Below, piece by piece: positions 41,336-51,544 of a DNA stretch of 64,000 bases. Source of the DNA: Hirundichthys speculiger (lineage: Eukaryota > Chordata > Actinopteri > Beloniformes > Exocoetidae); assembly GCA_018398805.1 (NCBI GenBank), contig JAGFBZ010000814.1:5602001-5666000 (forward strand), given 5' to 3'. The stretch's first letter is position 1, and every line of letters starts with the position of its first letter. Position numbers and translations under genes: made by a program. Below the pieces are notes generated by a model that saw nothing but the letters and a program-made list of their open reading frames with translations, made no database searches and was not told where the DNA came from.

Positions 41336-43861
41336 AGACCCATGTATTTTTTTTTTTTTTTTTACATTTATATCATTTCTCATCTTGATCATGTGTTTTT
41401 AACTCCAAACCCTAACCATTTGCAAGTAACATAGAAAAAGTGTTTGTTTCTGACATGGAAGTCTCCCTTCTATTTATAAGTGTTCAATTTGACAATGTCA
41501 AATGTGTCCATTATCATGTACCAAGTGACTCTCGTGACGGGTGAAGGTCATTCCAAGAATGTTGTGTATGACTCAAAATGTTCAGTGAACAAGACATCAA
41601 GAAGCGGTTATGATGGTGACATAGTTATGGAGAGACATGTAAGTTGTGTTTCCATATTTACAGACAGAAGTGAGTCTGCTAAATGTAATCGTTGTACAGT
41701 TTTAAGTCTTTAATGTGTAATTGCAACATTTTACCCTGTGGACAAATGCAGCTTTAATACATTCTGTCTTGTAATTATGGTGAGCTTCCTCGCAGATCAT
41801 TGGAATTACAATAATGCTGCAGATCATTATGGAACATCTGGTCTAATGATGTGAAAAATGCCTACGCCATCTTTCTTCTGATTTGAGGGGGAATATTTTT
41901 TGCCATTGAGCTGAATGTTGTGGCTTTTCTAAACCTACCGTCCTCCGGTCATGGTTCAGATGTTTCAGTCAGTATCACTCGCTCTGCTTCTTTCATGGAA
42001 AAAGAAAAAAAGATGACATGAGTTCAAGGGTTCATCTTATTTTAAAAGAAGGGTCACATCCATTTTTACGGCTCATAAAACGTTTTAACTTGTCCGAGAA
42101 CATTGGTAATTTCAGCACACAGCTCTCTCAGAGCAGAGGCAGCTCTACTTAACATGCTTACCAATACCACAACTTCAAACCAAGCAAAGGGAGAGTGCAT
42201 AGACTGAGAGTTGATATGCAGACAGGCATGGCAGGACAACAGCAAGCAATAAACATGCTAATTTGGAAAAGTGTTACAGCCACTTATCTGGAGCCAAAAA
42301 ATGTCACATCAAAAATGGCTTAAAGCGTTCTCTGAACCTCTGCAGCTAACAGAGGCAGGAGTCAGCAGTCACATGGGGCATAGCAGCATGAGGTAGAGTG
42401 CTGAGAATCACGTTTTTGTTTTTGTCTTCCACCCACAAGATCTAAAATATTAAAGGGATATTTTGATTAGAACAACATAATCATCACTTTAGGCATTTAC
42501 ATATAAAGTGTATACTTTCAATAGAATAATGCTTCTGCTCGAGGACAGGATGATATTGTTTGTGGAAAATGTCTAATGCCGTATATTTCTTTCTTGGCCC
42601 TCACAGCTAGTTGTTAGTGTGTGTCTGATAGCATGTGTTTTTCTGTAGTACATTAAAATACAGATATTCACACTTTCAGAAAAAAAAAATGAGATTTATT
42701 TGAATGAATATTAATAATGATATTGAATATTATTCAAGCCCATTTAGTTGATGCTTCCTTCTGCTGGATCTGCTGGAGCCTATCCCAGCTCTCTCTATGG
42801 GCAATAGGCAGAGGTACAACCTGGACAAGCCAGTCCCAATATTCCTTTTCTATTTCCTCTTTTAATTTCCCACACTCATTCAATAAAATTGCAAATGCAG
42901 TTGTAACTATAAATGCAGTCTTCTGCAAAAAAAGCTATGATAATGCTGTGTGAATTATATCCTTGAATTTAAACCAGCAAAAGATGTAATGGTTGCATCA
43001 TCATTGTTTTGTCTGACTGTTTGGTCAGTGTGACACTGTTCCTTTCGGCTCGTGATTTGAAATGTGGGATAGAGATGTCACAGAATGTCATGGAGAACCA
43101 GGAATAACGTCAGATAAATTGTGGAGCAATTCTGAAAAGACAATTGAGATGATGAAATGCCAACATGATTGCTGGCTATCATTTTATGTGTTGTTGTTAC
43201 CTTTAGTGTTGTCCTTGAAGAAATAAATGGGCTCAGTCCATGCCAGAAGACACAGAAAATGACGCTATAGATTTCTCTTGACAGTTTGTCTCTGAAAGAG
43301 CTGTGAAGTATTGCCTGTAGACAACCACAGTACCTGTTGATCAAATTAAAATGGATTATGCCCTCTATGAAACATTCTCAGATTTTCTTTGAAACTTTGG
43401 CTAAATTTCATCCTTATTTGCTAACTGCTGAGGCACAAATGTTTTTGTTGTTGGAAAAATACTGAATGAGGATGCTACAACCAGAGGAGGCACAGATATG
43501 GATTGATGTAACCTCTTTCAACTCCTGTTATACTTATAAAAACATATAGGATGTGAGTGTTAACAGATACCCACTGCAACCAAATTTAAACACTAAAGTG
43601 GATATGGCATGCTCTTCCATGTTTTAGCACTTATCTGAATTGTTGCAATGATGAATTCTTACTTTAGACATCATTTTAAGCACCAAAAAAGATATGTATT
43701 AGGTTAAGTTGTATTTCGGTATAAAATAGAAATTCAACAACTATTTCCTGCAGTCTTGCAAACTCTGTAGTGTAAAAGTTTGTTGACTTGATCTAACCAT
43801 AACATAAGGTGGGTATTGTCTTTATTGGATTGTACCACAGATTAAAGAACAGTTTCCAGGT
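41336..43861. other. No gene seen; one SINE/LINE fragment
   Basis: AT-rich DNA. A T-tract lies at 41346-41363. Bases 42755-42855 hold an antisense fragment of the (TGGA)n-tailed retroposon (GGAGCCTATCCCAGCTCTCT, ACCTGGACAAGCCAGTCCCA). Remaining open frames are short. Confidence 0.5.
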
Positions 43862-44266
43862 GTGCATCATGATGTCACCAGCCCAGCCAGAGATATAGCT
43901 GGTATGGAGCTGTATTTAGACACTGGTTTTAATATCAGACAAACGTTTTTAACAGTGCTACAAGGAGGGTGTGATCAGTTTCTGCTGCATACAAACTATT
44001 TTGTTTTTGTTTTTATAATGTCTTGGAAGAAATATGTACTTGGTTGCAGGGACACAACAAACATTTTTCCAGCCGTAGCTGGATTTCTTGTGGTTTCTCT
44101 GGTTAATGCTTTTTATACTCTGGACTGGAGCTGGGGCATGTATGACTGGTTTTCTGGACCTGCTATTGTTGAAAATCGAAGTAATCTCTCAGAGTTTTGT
44201 TTATTGTGGCTCAGTTCGGGACTCTGTGTTCCATTTCTGACCACGAACAGTTGTGCGCTTTCATGA
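43862..44266 (+). other. Unrecognised 134-codon open frame
   Basis: The frame starts MHHDVTSPARDIAGMELYLD and includes an aromatic, hydrophobic stretch (NIFPAVAGFLVVSLVNAFYT, then LDWSWGMYDWFSGP) that could be a membrane segment. I do not recognise it. There is no promoter, splice or neighbour evidence, so it may be chance. Confidence 0.12.
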
Positions 44267-45101
44267 AGCACCCCTGCCACAGATTTCTGTGTCGAAGCAA
44301 GAGTAAAACATATTATTACCAATATATGCCTGCTATGGACTGAAAGAATTGTGTCTGCACATTATGTAACGGCACATCAGCTGGCCTGCACGCGTGTTGC
44401 TGCACTCAGGACTAGGGCATATGACATATTCAGCCACCATCACATCTGACATCTGTAAATCACTTGGACTACTCTACAAAGTGTTTAAATGTAAATTTTA
44501 TCATGAGTAAAAACAAACAAAAAAAAAACATTTGACAAAAAGTTTGTGGAGCACTGATTCAAGTCGTTGACAATATCTGAGCGCTTACCTGTTGAGATGT
44601 CATGGTGAGTCTGTGGATGCTTATAGTGCTGGCGCAGCCAAAATGAAAAGATGAAGACAGAGATATTGAAGACGGTTCCAGCCACAGCTTGGAAAGGTCA
44701 AAGGAAATTACGGCATCCATCGCCTGATTTATCGCTGGTTTACAGAGTTGCAGTGTGGTTGAGAGCACAAAATCAGTTGCAGCAGACAGTCACCGTCCCT
44801 GAGTTTGGTTCTGCTGGAGGTTTTTAGTGCTGTCATTTGTCAAAAATAATAATAAAGAAAGATAAATACTATCAAACACAACGGAACAGTGCATAGTACA
44901 AATCTGCAAATACTATGAAGAATTAACAATTCTTTTGCAGAAAAATAAGCATGTCTTCCAGCCTCTTAGCCAGCCAGACATTCTCTCGTCATGGTCATCT
45001 TCTAAATGTAATGCAGAAGGCATTCGTTTAATAGCACAGCGTTAATGTTATAGCGTGTTTTACAAAGAAGCACATAGGCAGTAGCCAAGATAGCTACTTA
45101 C

Positions 45102-45335
45102 CAGAGTTGCCAGAGGTGATCTTAGCTTGGCTACTGCCGCTGGGTTGAGATCCATTAGTCCGAAGCGGGTCAAAAACACGACACTCGTTATCGCATGTTG
45201 TGTGCGTGAATGTTTCTGCATGTTAGTCGTGTTCCCTCCCGACGCTGTTGTCTCCACTTTATAATGACTGCAAGTTGCCTTGTTGTCATCTTTCTTTGTG
45301 AAGTGAAGCCAAACTTTGGAGCGTTTGAACCTGGT
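45102..45335 (-). pseudogene. hAT transposase N-terminus (BED-type zinc finger), degenerate
   Basis: The minus strand encodes FKRSKVWLHFTKKDDNKATC, SHYKVETTASGGNTTNMQKH, SRTQHAITS. This is a BED finger: the W-x-x-F signature (VWLHF), a first Cys at ATC, then H-x4-H (KHSRTQH). The second zinc-binding Cys, expected three residues after the first, is Tyr (CSHY), so zinc binding is probably lost. The frame continues FLTRFGLMDLNPAAVAKLRS and reaches CTCTG/GTAAGT, a good splice donor at 45102/45101. BED fingers in hAT transposases bind the element ends. Confidence 0.75.
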
Positions 45336-45390
45336 GGGCCATTGTTGTTTACAACTCCAATGCGTGTGCTAAACCGACGTAACTTAATCA

Positions 45391-45698
45391 TCATCATCAT
45401 CGGGTCTTGCTCGGCGGCGGGGGTGACGCCATGCGTAGAGCCAATCAGTTTCATCAATCTTCTCCATTTGGGTCGGTCCAGTGCTAGAGGCTCGGCTTCA
45501 GTCAACGACAAGCCTAGTTGGTATAGGTCCCTAGTAACAGCGTCCATCCATCGTGTGCTGGGAGCACCGCGGGGGCGTTTCCAGTCGGCAGATTCGGGGT
45601 CAAAGTGGAGGATAGCGTAAGTGGGGTGTTCAGGAGGGAATCTTTTGAGATGGCCATACCAGCGCATCCATCGCTGTGCTGCCAATTGGGACGCTGCT
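45391..45698 (-). mobile_element. 5'-truncated RTE-like LINE, 308 bp, with 12-bp target duplication
   Basis: A perfect 12-bp duplication GTAACTTAATCA lies at 45379-45390 and 45699-45710. The minus strand encodes the C-terminus of a LINE ORF2: MRWYGHLKRFPPEHPTYAIL, PRGAPSTRWMDAVTRDLYQL, LALDRPKWRRLMKLIGSTHG, then runs almost directly into an (ATG)n tail. The RWYGH-x-x-R, G-x-P-x-x-RW-x-D and DR-x-x-WR-x-L motifs are standard for this end. The very short 3' UTR with a trinucleotide tail fits the RTE clade. The insertion broke the leader of the hAT element. Confidence 0.88.
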
Positions 45699-45885
45699 GT
45701 AACTTAATCACGTAAGTGACTTTCCGGAATTGACTGTGCGTCACTTGCGTAAATTACGTGAGAGTCATGCTGGCTGGAATTGATAAGAGAATTGTTAGAT
45801 AAACTGCCAAACGATTCCATGGAATTGAAACACACGGAACCGGTTCTCTACAGGAACCGGTTCTCTATTCCCATCCCTAGAGATG

Positions 45886-45940
45886 ACTTTGTTGAAAATT
45901 GGTGCATTGCAAATAAAGTGAAATGAATTGAATTGAATCA
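45886..45940 (+). mobile_element. Retroelement 3' tail (GAATT)n
   Basis: GTGCATTGCAAATAAAGTGA then AATGAATTGAATTGAATC; the same tail family as at 5170-5212. Confidence 0.5.
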
Positions 45941-46768
45941 TTTCAGTCTGAAAGCAAAATACGGCCATATTTTGGCCATGCGTGATCTAGACTGTATGTC
46001 ATCAAGAGGTATTTGTCAGACTTACATCAAAGCAAAAAAAAAAAACAAAACAAAACAAAGGGGGTACTCAAGGATCCAGGTAGAGTAGACTTTCCTCCAA
46101 CAGGGAGGTAGGCGGTTGGTAGGTAGGTGATCTTCTGTTATGGCCCAAAGCCTTTGGTTCACCATTTTCTTTTTGTTTTGTATTTAACTCCTGAATGTCA
46201 AATCCTATGTGTGGTTGCTGGTCCGGGATTGGTGGGATGTACTGCTTTGCCTGACATGCAAGGTTGGTGTTCTTGCACCTGATCAAGATTGGCTCTGGCT
46301 CTAGTTGTTCCGCCTCCTGCTGGAGTGGATTCAAAGAGGCCCAAAACATCATCAAGGGCGATGAAACTGGCTGTTTAAAAAAAAAAAAAAAAAAAAAAAA
46401 CTGAATCTGGTACCCGAGGGGAGCTATGTGACAAAAACAAGCTTGCCCCAACCTTTGTGTACTTGATTTTGGATTAGCTGTTGTTTTGTATTGTATTGTA
46501 ATTTGTTTGGTGGTTAACCTTTGGTGTTATATTGTTTATTGGTTCTATGAAACTTCAGTTTTTTTTTTGTTTTGTTGGGATTGTTTTGTTTTAAAAGTAC
46601 TTTAACTCAATTTTTAACATCTCTGCATCTTTAATGTTACCTCCTACATTCACTAGCTGAGACGGAGTTGTAACACTGCCATGTCTCAAAGTGTTATGAG
46701 GAAAGATGCTTGGACCCCCACATTGCCCTTGACACATGGATGTGTGACTCGAAACAAAGAGTTACATG
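45941..46768. other. No gene seen; possible LTR-like stretch
   Basis: A-rich tracts lie at 46036-46059 and 46378-46401. Sequence from about 46070 to 46680 has promoter-like and T-rich parts and, on the minus strand, begins TGTTACAACTCCGTCTCAGC, which could be the start of an LTR. I cannot find a matching partner or a target duplication, so it stays unclassified. Confidence 0.25.
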
Positions 46769-46776
46769 TTATAGAG

Positions 46777-46959
46777 CAGGGGTGCCCAATCCTGGTCCTC
46801 AAGAGCCCCTATCCAGCATGTTTTAGATGTTTCCCAGCTTCAACACAGCTGATTCTAATTAATGGTCTTATCAGGTTGTCATCAAAGTCTGTACAAGTCT
46901 GTTGACTTGTACAGACCTGCTGGATAGGGGCTCTCCAGGACCAGGATTGGGCACCCCTG
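46777..46959. mobile_element. hAT MITE, 183 bp, with 8-bp target duplication
   Basis: Ends CAGGGGTGCCCAATCCTGGT and (reverse complemented) CAGGGGTGCCCAATCCTGGT are identical over 20 bases. Flanks TTATAGAG (46769-46776) and TTATAAAG (46960-46967) differ at one base. The element is palindromic for much of its length and belongs to the same superfamily as the MITE at 33260. Confidence 0.92.
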
Positions 46960-47152
46960 TTATAAAGAGGGTTTGTGTGAACTAGTCCATAAGAAAAGCT
47001 GGCAAGACCTTTATCAAATGGTAAATTGCCTGCACTTAATGTCTTTTTAACCTTGTTGACGTACTACAAAGTCAAACAAGCAGTGGCGCCAGCAGAAAAA
47101 AAATCTGATGGTGGCTAGTGGGTGGCAAGGCAAATTCTTAGGGTACCCAACC

Positions 47153-47153
<1 letters not shown>

Positions 47154-47192
<39 letters not shown>

Positions 47193-47196
47193 ATAT

Positions 47197-47275
<79 letters not shown>

Positions 47276-47303
47276 CATATATATACATACATATATATAT
47301 ACA
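47154..47303. repeat. Poly-A plus (AT)n tract
   Basis: About 37 A residues followed by interrupted AT dinucleotides, inside the left part of the hAT foldback element. Confidence 0.95.
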
Positions 47304-47420
47304 CTTTACTTTGATATATTTTATATTTATATATTTTAACAGTATTTTATAATCACTTTACTTATATTAACTTGTATATTTATGTTATTCAACTATTCAT
47401 GACAATACAATGGCCAACAC

Positions 47421-48353
47421 ACAACAAATTCTGAAAAGGATTTTTGTGGGTATGTATGTTATACAGAGTTTGCAGGGTTTGTGTAGTATATTTATTTGAC
47501 TGGAAATACGTGGATATACTTTATACATGTGCATACTGAATGAGTGAGACTTTTGCTTGCTCTATGAAGTTAGCACGCTAAGCGGAAAATTTAGCATAGC
47601 TAACTAACCACTTTGCTGAATTGCTTTCAATCTACAGAGGTTAGAGGATGAAACGAAAACACGATATATCACATTTTTTTTGGCAAGAGTGGAAGTACAT
47701 CAGTAGTAGAAATCCATTGATTTCTACTTCTAGTGTTAAATTAGCCATTATGAAATGTTACAAAAAATGGGTTGGATGTTTCTTCCTTCATGGAAGAAAC
47801 ATCCAACCCATCCAACTCAAAAAATGGGTTGGATGTTTCTTTCATAATGGCTAATTTAACACTTAATGCACAACAGCAAGATCAATGGATTTCTACTACT
47901 GATGTCTTCATCATCCAATTCAGTAGCTGAATGTTACCTGCAGGTCCAGGAATTCTTGATTCATCGTCTGCACCTTCTGTCGCTGTTCTCACCCTGGACT
48001 CATCCTCGCTGCATACCGGTACTTCTTCTACATCGGGGTTCTGCTTCTCAACATTCTCACTTTTCTTCTCACTAGTACTTCCACTCTTGCCAAAAAAAAA
48101 TGTGATATATCGTGTTTTCGTTTCATCCTCTAACCTCTGTAGATTGAAAGCAATTCAGCAAAGTGGTTAGTTAGCTATGCTAAATTTTCCGCTTAGCGTG
48201 CTAACTTCATAGAGCAAGCAAAAGTCTCACTCATTCAATATGCACATGTATAAAGTATATCCACATATTTCCAGTCAAATAAATATACTACACAAACACT
48301 GCAAACTCTGTATAACATACATACCCACAAAAGTCCTTTTCAGAATTCGTTGT
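47421..48353. repeat. Large inverted repeat, arms about 280 bp
   Basis: Bases 47421-47698 pair with 48075-48353 with few mismatches (for example GTAGTATATTTATTTGACTG, AGCGGAAAATTTAGCATAGC). A second, inner pair is 47699-47757 with about 47840-47904, and a central hairpin of repeated GGTTGGATGTTTCTT lies at 47768-47840. The right arm has an extra stretch (47905-48074) that the left arm lacks. Confidence 0.95.
47938..48126 (-). pseudogene. hAT transposase exon 1 (right arm copy)
   Basis: The minus-strand ATG at 48124-48126 begins MKRKHDISHFF, an opening I associate with hAT-family proteins having a TTF-type zinc finger downstream. A run of nine T follows; the frame is lost there, and two fewer T would open the reading to an acidic, Ser/Glu-rich segment ending with CCTGCAG/GTAACA, a good donor at 47938/47937. 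The left arm holds the same start (47648) with eight T and no donor. A frameshift in a homopolymer could be real or a sequencing error. The rest of the transposase is absent. Confidence 0.5.
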
Positions 48354-48717
48354 AGCATTGGTTTTGCTGCTTGAATGCACTGTATGCTTTCTTCAGTTTC
48401 CAAACTGACTTCAGCAGCACCTCCGAACATCGCGTCGAAGAGGGGGAGGGGTTGGGGGGATCTGAACGGAGCAATGGATCTACTGCATGTAACATTGGGC
48501 GTAGGGATCCCGTTGTGGTCTGATTCTTATTCTTACTAATATATATTATTGTTGTTGCTATTTCTGTTAAAAATATAGAAGCCTATGTTTAAAATATATT
48601 TCCTAGATCTAATAAATCCAATGCGCCTCCTTGGGGTGGCTAAAGGGTGGCTCAGAGTAATCCAGTGGTGACTGTAGCCACCCCTAGCCACCATATGGTG
48701 GCGCCATTGCAAACAAG

Positions 48718-51310
48718 AGCTGTATATTGATAGAGATGATTTTTTTCCCCTCTATTAAGAGCTACCAAAAATATTTAGGAATCTCTCACCTAATTATAAC
48801 CATTTGAAGGTTCCTTACAAATTGCTGCTATTTAGAAAAGGCCATCACTATTTACAAAATCTTAACAGGTGTATTTACAAAAAAAACACTATAGATATAA
48901 TATTTTTAACCCATTTTTTTCAGACAGAAGCTTCATTTCACTTTAAAACTTTTCCTTTAGACAGACTGCAGTAGATATAATTTCCACAATGTCGACAGGA
49001 AATGTTCGGGCACCTCCTGGTCGGAGCAGTCTGACTCAATATGGGTTTGATTGCGAAGAGTTGTATGCCAATCAATACTATACAAAGGAGAATAAGACAA
49101 ACTTTATTATTTTCCTTTATTGAGACTTGTAAATTCTTTCATAAAGTCTGACATAAAAAATGTGCAGCAGTAATACCTTTGTTGTGAACTGAGTACTTTG
49201 ACATTTTCATCTTGCTGTGAGGTTTCTTTTTCTTTTTTCGCTCTTTGTGGAAACTGGGTTCTATAAAATCCTTCAAATTACTTAAGAAACAATATAACTA
49301 AAAAATACCTATTTGTATATGATCTAAGCTGTATGCCGAGTATACATGAGCTGCGCCATTAATCTGTAGCTGTTCTAATACCTGAATGTAATCTTTGCAG
49401 AATATGTGCAGTCTTGTTGCAAACATGTAGAAATTGTCCTACACATTGGACCATATTAACTTTGTCTTTACTATGATCTTTTACCCAATATGTTTGACCT
49501 TTTTTAGTAGTGTCTAAACCATAAACAGATTTATTTTAGTTTTTGAAAAGTGAGAGTCAATATCTCACTTGCTTATGGCTTTTTTCCCTCCTCATATTAG
49601 TTTTGTTCCCTACTTTTGTGTCACTGCAGCTGCCTGCCTCTATGCCCATCTGCCCCTTTATCATTGTCTCTTATTTCCAGCCAAGTGTTGAGCTGCAAAA
49701 ATCTATGAGGTCATCCTAAATCCAACTTCTAAAGCTGGTGCCAAACACAACATCTATTTGATGAGCAGCTCGATCGCCAACTGAGATTGGTTCTTTAAAA
49801 CTCTCCAGGGGAGTAAATTGAATGTCCATTTTGGTGTATTTCAAGTGATTTTTAAAATGAAGAATAAACCCAGGTGCCACTCTAATGTTAATATCGTCTC
49901 TGCATGTGTCACGTTTCTGTTGAGTGTTTGGTTTATGATCATGCCATAGAATGTAATGATCCTTATTTTATCTTCTGGGGCAAAAGTGGGGAAAAGTGCA
50001 AGAAAATGTCACATAAATATAACATCTGCTGTCAATGTATACTTTAAGTAAATCTATATTTGATGTAAATTAAAATGCATTTAACATAACTACACGCTAA
50101 GATATAATTTCTAATTGGTGACTGTGTGGGTGGAGCACATCAGGACCAGACTTCTGCTTTGTAGGTCAGAAAACTGTCAAGCAAATGTGAAAACTCCCTG
50201 ACCTGCATCCGTCCTGCTTCAATCTCCTTTAGCGCTTCATAGATTCCATTGAGGACACTGTGTTAATTTGGAGATGGTCTAGTCGGGCTGAAGTGGGAGA
50301 GCATTGCTGGCTTGAACATAGTGGCAACTTTCATCACAGCTTTAAAAGAAAGTGATCTATTCCACTTTGCTATGCTGTCCAATCACTATGCATGCATTTC
50401 TTTAATATTTTGCTTGACGTGTTCTTGTCTTATTCTATCGAGGTCCTCAGTGGTAAACTGCGATCAGGAGGACTGTCTAGAAAGTCCACACATAATGTTG
50501 TCACTGTAATCAACAAGGATTTCCAATGAATTAGGTAAGATGACGTAGAAAAATTGAATTACATATAATCAAGAAAGCTATGGATATCAAAACCATTCTC
50601 ATAAGGAATCGGTCAAAAGGCATATATTATATGAAGAGTAACACTTATAGTCATGCTCTGATGAATGCTTCATCAATTTCAGGATGTTTTGTGTCTCCAT
50701 ATGCTGAGCCAAAGTATAGTTTTATTCAAATATTCTCAAATATTTACCAAAAAATGCTGGATTATTTTAAGTTGTAATATGATACTCAAATATGCAACTG
50801 CACATATGCCTCTGTATTTTAATATTCCAAAGTAAGGTCTTTGTCTGTGCCAACTGTAATCTTCTTACGTTTGCTTTTTTTTTTTATCACAAACTCTAAA
50901 CCTCAGCAGAAGTCTGAAGGCTGTTGAAACAAAGATTTAAATGAACACACTGAGGCAATGGTGTAACTTTGAATTTATGCTGGCTACATATGAAAAAACA
51001 ACGTAAAAGATAAACAATAAACCTTTAAGACAAAATAACATATGTTGACATCATGTGCAATGATATCAGAGGTAGTATTCCAATAATCCAGTTTTTGGCC
51101 AAGAGGAATCTTCTCATAGCCTGCAATTCTGGACTGCTCAGTATTCAGGCTGGTCGAATAGAATTCACAGTTTCTGTCACAACCAACCTTCTTTGGAAAA
51201 AGGAAGATTTCCTTTGTACCCAGACACAGTCCCAAAAATGATAAATAAATAAATAAGTCCAAAAGTTAGTAAAAGTCCACAGTTCTTCTCCAAATCAAAT
51301 TAGTCTGAGA
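48718..51310. other. No gene seen
   Basis: AT-rich unique DNA without recognisable element ends. Open frames are short and lack domain patterns. Confidence 0.5.
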
Positions 51311-51418
<108 letters not shown>

Positions 51419-51544
51419 GCTCAAACATAACATCTCTGTCAGCGTGGCTAAAATAACTAACGCTCTGACCTGGAACAGGAAATAGATGGGCAGAACTAAG
51501 CGAGAAATGGATGAGAAATATATAATTGGTTTAAACCGCTTTGA

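Larger units (their letters stand above)
45060..45882 (-). mobile_element. hAT element 5' region with BED finger, interrupted by a LINE
   Basis: The minus-strand start at about 45880 reads CTAGGGATGGGAATAGAGAA then CCGGTTCCTGTAGAGAACCG, the terminal sequence of a common fish hAT family. Inside is a BED zinc-finger coding piece (45102-45335). The far end is not found; a further exon-like stretch at 44560-44770, with donor CAACAG/GTAAGC, may belong to the same element. A LINE 3' end is inserted between terminus and BED finger. Confidence 0.65.
47081..48709 (-). mobile_element. hAT element converted to a foldback, exact 8-bp target duplication
   Basis: The flanks are CAAACAAG on both sides (47073-47080 and 48710-48717). 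Ends are CAGTGGCGCCAGCAG and (reverse complemented) CAATGGCGCCACCATATGGT, each followed by GGTGGCTAG and G-GTGGC. Inside, an exon 1-bearing segment is present twice in inverted orientation (47421-47698 and 48075-48353), with a compact hairpin between them. No catalytic domain remains. Confidence 0.9.

Noticed and set aside
46070..46680. Solo LTR
   Set aside because: A TG start exists on the minus strand but no convincing CA end, target duplication or partner was found.
47047..47314. Open frames of poly-Lys and Tyr-Ile on both strands
   Set aside because: They come from the poly-A and AT tract at 47154-47303.
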